A DNA stretch of 8,637 nt from positions 1 to 8,637 of the forward strand of contig NZ_JAIQXU010000058.1 of NCBI RefSeq assembly GCF_020166395.1, in the 5' to 3' direction. The translations under genes and the position numbers were made by a program. Of the stretch, positions 5,979-8,637 are shown piece after piece. The stretch comes from Deinococcus betulae (GTDB lineage Bacteria > Deinococcota > Deinococci > Deinococcales > Deinococcaceae). The notes under the pieces were generated by a model, which was given only the letters and a program-made list of their open reading frames with translations, did not search any database and was not told the origin of the DNA. Numbering within the stretch: the stretch's first letter is position 1; each line of letters starts with the position of its first letter.

Positions 5979-6490
5979 GTGACGAGCTCAGATACCGCCC
6001 GACTGCATGCTGACACGCTGGCTGCCCACCTCAAAGTCCATCTCCCTCATCGCCGCCTCAATGCTCTGAGGCGGCTCGCGGAAGTCCTCCTGGCCGTCCT
6101 CCAGGCCGAATCCACGCTCTACCGCAAGATCGCACTCCATTTGCCCAGGGCGGCAACCCTGGAGTCAAAGACCCGGACGACCGTCCGGGTCTTCCACGAC
6201 GCTCAACTCACTCAGCAGGACGTCTGTGACGTCCTACTTCCCTTGCTGCCCGACGGCAAGCTCACCCTGATCATGGACCGCACCACCTGGCACTACGGCC
6301 AGACCCCGCTAAACATCCTGATGCTGGGCGCGCTCCTCGGGGGCGCGGTGATCCCACTCGTCTGGTCGATCCTGCCCCATCAAGGCAACAGTTGTACTGC
6401 TGCCCGGATCCTCCTGGTCGCTCGTCTGCTCAAGGTGTTGCCTTCCCGGCGCTGGGCCGTGTTGATTGCGGACCGGGAGTTCGTGGGACG
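5979..6490 (+). pseudogene. IS4-type transposase, 3' part cut off by IS6 element
   Basis: The frame starts at GTG 5979 and gives 170 residues of an IS4-family-like DDE transposase. Visible parts are the N-terminal helices ([20 protein letters not shown]), the first catalytic Asp in [14 protein letters not shown] (Asp100), the insertion segment ([20 protein letters not shown]), and the second Asp in [13 protein letters not shown] (Asp165). Directly after REFVG the sequence enters the IS6 terminal repeat, whose bases supply VLAT and a TAA stop at 6504-6506. The C-terminal part with the catalytic Glu is gone, and no continuation is found on the far side of the IS6 element (7295 onward). This therefore was not a simple insertion that left both halves. 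Confidence 0.82.
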
Positions 6491-6529
6491 GGTGCTGGCA
6501 ACTTAACCTCGGCGGGGCCCGAAGGATCC

Positions 6530-6562
6530 CAGCAGGCAACTTGAGAATCAAGTTGCCTGCTG
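6530..6562. repeat. Perfect 15-bp stem-loop at the transposase stop codon, right IS6 copy
   Basis: CAGCAGGCAACTTGA (6530-6544), loop GAA (6545-6547), TCAAGTTGCCTGCTG (6548-6562) is a perfect 15-bp palindrome. It overlaps the last codons and the TGA of the transposase, which is on the minus strand. In transposase sense the loop reads TTC. It could terminate transcription or limit readthrough. Confidence 0.78.
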
Positions 6563-7258
6563 CATCGCCTCTCGCCAGAGGAGCAATGCTGCGGATTGAT
6601 GGCTTCGTCTGAGGGCGGCGGGGACCGTGGTCCGGGTGTGGCGGTGAAGGTTCGAGACGCGGGCATGCAGGGCCGGGAACTCTTGCGTTCGCTGTCGTCG
6701 TTTGAAGCCCAGTTGGCTTCGCTCCTGCTGCCGTGTGGGTCGATGCGATTGCTCGACCAGGTTGTTGCAACGGGCCGCAGAGACGACCTGGACGTGCTCC
6801 ACGCCGTGGAGCACGGGAAGTTCCCGAATGCCTGTCCCGTAGCTCCAGAGCTTGTCGGTGTGGATGACCTCCGGGACCTCGGACTCACTGAGCAGCCGGG
6901 TGAAGAAGGACCTGGCCGCCCGGGTGTCGCGATGCTGCTGAAGCAGGATGTCAAGCACGGTGCCGTGCTCATCGACAGCCCTCCAGAGCCAGTGCTTCTC
7001 TCCACCGACCTCAACACACACCTCAGCCAAAAACCACTGAGAACCCCGTCGGGGTTCTCGGTGACGCAGTTCTTCGGTCAGCAGCGGAGCAAACTTGATG
7101 TTCCACTGGCGCAGGGTTTCGTGGCTGACCTGAACACCGCGTTCGTGGAGCAGTTCCTGAACGTCACGCTGGCTGAGCGAGAAGCGATGATACAGCCGGA
7201 GCGCGTCACCGATGACGCTCAGGGGAAAACGGTGGCGGGAGGGCTTCCGGTCAGTCAC
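6548..7258 (-). CDS. IS6-family transposase with altered catalytic Asp
   Basis: This 236-residue DDE transposase drives replicative, cointegrate-forming transposition of the IS6 element. GTG 7258 is chosen as start because it is inside the element and gives the usual length of 235-240; an ATG at 7333 in the same frame lies outside the IS. Residues about 15-52 form the N-terminal HTH (LSQRDVQELLHERGVQVSHE). The catalytic core then follows: WFLAEVCVEVGG (76-87), WLWRAVDEHGTVLDILL, VIHTDKLWSYG with Asp135, and CNNLVEQSHR with Glu169. The family has Asp-Glu where this copy has Ala79-Glu80 (codon GCT), so the first catalytic Asp is missing and the enzyme is probably inactive. The diverged relic at 8285-8637 still has WYLDEV at this place. 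Confidence 0.88.
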   Translation of the reverse strand: MTDRKPSRHRFPLSVIGDALRLYHRFSLSQRDVQELLHERGVQVSHETLRQWNIKFAPLLTEELRHREPRRGSQWFLAEVCVEVGGEKHWLWRAVDEHGTVLDILLQQHRDTRAARSFFTRLLSESEVPEVIHTDKLWSYGTGIRELPVLHGVEHVQVVSAARCNNLVEQSHRPTRQQERSQLGFKRRQRTQEFPALHARVSNLHRHTRTTVPAALRRSHQSAALLLWREAMQQAT

Positions 7259-7294
7259 AGCCCACCAGCCTACCGAGCTTAAGTTGCCAGAACC

Positions 7295-7480
7295 CGCCCG
7301 CCCGAGAATAACGACCGACATGCCTGTGGTCATCCACTAACAATTGCCACGCATTCAATTGCCACGCCTTGTTCCGTCGCAGCCAAGTGTTGCTTTCATG
7401 ATCTGGGCCGCCGTCGCTTCTCGCAGCTTGACCTCAACTGCCTTCAAGTCTTGGCCATGAGGGGCCTGTTCGGTGACGCC
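7295..7480. other. Intergenic region with a short direct repeat, no intact gene
   Basis: This stretch lies between the IS6 element and the ZIP gene. It holds a 12-bp direct repeat (see 7341-7367). On the minus strand the ZIP reading frame stays open for 41 codons after its TAA, to TGA 7357-7355, reading DLKAVEVKLREATAAQIMKA. It has no obvious start and no recognised family. No terminator is evident after the ZIP gene. Confidence 0.35.
7341..7367. repeat. 12-bp direct repeat, 3-nt spacer
   Basis: CAATTGCCACGC occurs at 7341-7352 and again at 7356-7367, separated by ATT. Its role is unknown; it could be a small duplication or a binding-site pair. Confidence 0.6.
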
Positions 7481-8245
7481 TTAGTGGCCTGCTTTGCCTA
7501 AAGCGAACGCGGTTAAGAAGCCCACAACCGTGATCAGCCCCGCGAAGTTGTGGGCTACCTCAAAAGCCTCAGGAATCATGGTGTCTACCAGCATGGCCAG
7601 AATTGCGCCTGCCGCCATCGCCGTCGTCGCCGCCACCACGTCCGGCGAAAAGTTCCGGAATACGGAATAGCCGAGGAGTGCCGCGATGCCTGATACCAAT
7701 GCGATGCTGCCCCAAACGCCGAAGATGTATCCCGCCTTGCGCCCCGCCTTCTTCATGCCAGCGGCGCTTGAGAGCCCTTCCGGAATATTCGACAGGAAGA
7801 TGGCGGTGACGGCCACCAGGCTTACCGCGCCGCCCTGAAGCATACTGAGGCCAATCACGATGGACTCTGGGATTCCGTCCAGCAAAGCACCCACCGCGAT
7901 GGCCACGCCACTGCCGGACGCCTCGCCTTCTGAGGGTTGCTGCTCACCGGACCGCTTGCGGTGTTTGGCCCCCTGCCGGGCCAGGATCCAGTTGGCCGCC
8001 GTGAAGAGTGCGGCGCCGCCCAGAAAGCCAAGGGCAGTGGCGTCGAATCCGCCAGTTTTGTAGGCTTCGTCCATCAGTTCGAAGGACAGGGCGGCGATCA
8101 GCACACCGCTGCCAAAAGCCATGATCGCAGCCGTCAGGCGCTGCGGAACGCGGAGAAAATAGCCGATGGCGGCACCGATCAAGAGTGCTGCACCGGCAAC
8201 GAGTCCCCATAAGCCAGCCTGAAGCCAAGTTGGTGTGCCGTGCAT
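7481..8245 (-). CDS. ZIP-family divalent metal transporter
   Basis: This 254-residue inner-membrane protein belongs to the ZIP family, which imports Zn, Fe or Mn ions into the cytoplasm. Eight hydrophobic segments lie at about 9-31, 37-58, 66-89, 112-135, 141-163, 171-194, 202-227 and 229-250. The loop between helices 3 and 4 (AKHRKRSGEQQPSEGEASGS) is short and lacks a His cluster. Helix 4 carries LLDGIPES (Asp123, Glu127), helix 5 carries FLSNIPEGL (Asn153, Glu156), and helix 7 carries DTMIPEAFE. The usual metal-binding His residues of helices 4 and 5 are Asp and Asn here, so the preferred metal cannot be predicted. ATG 8245 is the natural start, with a -10-like box 6 nt upstream. Only about 39 bp separate it from an IS6-type relic on the same strand. 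No metal-responsive regulator site is recognised. Confidence 0.9.
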   Translation of the reverse strand: MHGTPTWLQAGLWGLVAGAALLIGAAIGYFLRVPQRLTAAIMAFGSGVLIAALSFELMDEAYKTGGFDATALGFLGGAALFTAANWILARQGAKHRKRSGEQQPSEGEASGSGVAIAVGALLDGIPESIVIGLSMLQGGAVSLVAVTAIFLSNIPEGLSSAAGMKKAGRKAGYIFGVWGSIALVSGIAALLGYSVFRNFSPDVVAATTAMAAGAILAMLVDTMIPEAFEVAHNFAGLITVVGFLTAFALGKAGH

Positions 8246-8251
8246 CTTCGG

Positions 8252-8257
8252 ATGCTA
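8252..8257 (-). promoter_or_regulatory. Candidate -10 box of a leaderless promoter for the ZIP gene
   Basis: TAGCAT fits TANNNT and ends 6 nt before the ATG at 8245. No good -35 box is seen. The whole region before the transposase relic is only 39 bp, so a promoter for this gene must lie here or within the relic. Confidence 0.35.
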
Positions 8258-8284
8258 GCAAGGCCGCAGGCAACAGGACCCCAG

Positions 8285-8637
8285 GGAGCACGGGAAGTTC
8301 CCGCAGTGCTGCCCTATAGCTCCACAACTTGTCGGTGTGGATGACTTCCGGTACGTCGTATTCTCTCAACAAGTGTATAAAAAAGCTCTTGGCGGCCTTG
8401 GTCTCTCGGTGCTGTTAAAGGAGAATGTCGAGCACATCTCCATATTCGTCAATCGCCCGCCACAACCAGTGCGTGACCCCACGAAGGTTCACATGCACCT
8501 CGTCCAGATACCAGCGAGAACCCCGCCGGGATTCTCGCTGGCGCAGTTCTTCCGTCAAGAGTGGAGCGAACTTGATGTTCCACTGACGGAGCGTCTTGTG
8601 GCTGACGTGTATGCCTCGCTTTTGGAGTAGTTCCTGC
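8285..8637 (-). pseudogene. Diverged IS6-family transposase relic, both ends missing in window
   Basis: Reading the minus strand from the window edge gives QELLQKRGIHVSHKTLRQWN, then FAPLLTEELRQRESRRGSRW, YLDEVHVNLRGVTHWLWRAI and VIHTDKLWSYRAALRELPVL. This is the same family as the other two copies but clearly diverged from them. It has an in-frame TAA at 8417-8415 after DVLDILL. Homology stops abruptly at about 8285, before the region with the catalytic Glu. The first Asp (YLDEV) and second Asp (HTDK) are both present. The N-terminal end continues beyond the window. It points toward the ZIP gene, so its 3' loss put foreign DNA directly upstream of that gene. Confidence 0.87.

Larger units (their letters stand above)
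6491..7294 (-). mobile_element. Full-length IS6-family insertion sequence, 804 bp
   Basis: The element is bounded by imperfect inverted repeats. Read inward, the ends are GGTGCTGGCAACTTAACC (from 6491) and, on the minus strand, GGTTCTGGCAACTTAAGC (from 7294), with two mismatches over 22 bp. The start GGTTCTG- resembles IS6-family ends such as IS257, and the length fits the family. One transposase gene fills it. Flanking octamers (GTGGGACG at 6483-6490, CGCCCGCC at 7295-7302) do not match, so there is no target duplication, and recombination or deletion has changed at least one flank. Confidence 0.85.

Noticed and set aside
6596..7282. Plus-strand frame inside the full IS6 element
   Set aside because: It is antisense to the transposase; the same text appears antisense to the left copy.
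3546..7294. Composite transposon carrying the histidine kinase
   Set aside because: The IS6 copies are inverted, whereas IS6-type pseudo-compound transposons and translocatable units use direct copies. The left copy lacks one end, the right transposase lacks a catalytic residue, and no target duplication is found.
6483..7302. 8-bp target duplication around the full IS6 element
   Set aside because: The flanks GTGGGACG and CGCCCGCC do not match, and shifting the boundary by a few bases does not help.
7341..7367. Start of a CRISPR-like array
   Set aside because: There are only two 12-bp units with a 3-nt spacer, which does not fit the repeat and spacer lengths of CRISPR arrays, and there are no cas genes.

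Overview
The window reads like an accessory, insertion-sequence-rich stretch of a GC-rich bacterium, most probably a Deinococcus relative. The reasons are resemblances recalled from family knowledge, not searches: a cytosolic-type S10 peptidase, a GAF-PAS histidine kinase, and IS6-, IS5- and IS4-type transposases. In addition, four genes carry a -10-like hexamer only 5-6 nt before the start codon, the layout expected of the leaderless transcripts that are common in Deinococcus. No replication, rRNA, tRNA, CRISPR or phage genes are visible.

Layout, left to right. 1-310: frameshifted remnant of an IS5-family transposase. 311-697: no intact gene. 698-2236 (+): intact S10 serine carboxypeptidase-like enzyme. 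2237-2833: decayed DNA holding a hairpin after the peptidase gene, a partial direct repeat, a 91-bp MITE-like element with 11-bp inverted ends and a TTAG duplication, and a broken MmyB-type regulator C-terminus. 2834-3456 (-): two-gene operon of a four-helix membrane protein and a 65-residue XRE regulator, joined by a GTGA overlap and led by a TTGACA/CATGAT promoter. 3546-4076 (+): 5'-truncated IS6-family element. 4173-5870 (-): GAF-PAS-HisKA-HATPase sensor kinase. 5979-6490 (+): IS4-type transposase cut off by the next element. 6491-7294: full-length IS6-family element, transposase on the minus strand. 7295-7480: no intact gene. 7481-8245 (-): ZIP-family metal transporter. 8285-8637 (-): a third, more diverged IS6-type transposase relic running off the window.

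The cargo genes (peptidase, membrane protein plus XRE, kinase, ZIP transporter) show no shared pathway. They look like independent survivors between mobile-element scars. The two closely matching IS6 copies are in inverted orientation around the kinase and the IS4 remnant, so homologous recombination between them could invert that segment. The kinase has no receiver domain and no neighbouring response regulator in the window.

I do not see a clear new biological system. The most unusual points are: the only full-length IS6 transposase has Ala where the first catalytic Asp should be; the hairpin at the transposase stop codon has its loop flipped between the two IS6 copies; the MITE; and the leaderless-type promoters, including the one of the membrane protein/XRE pair.
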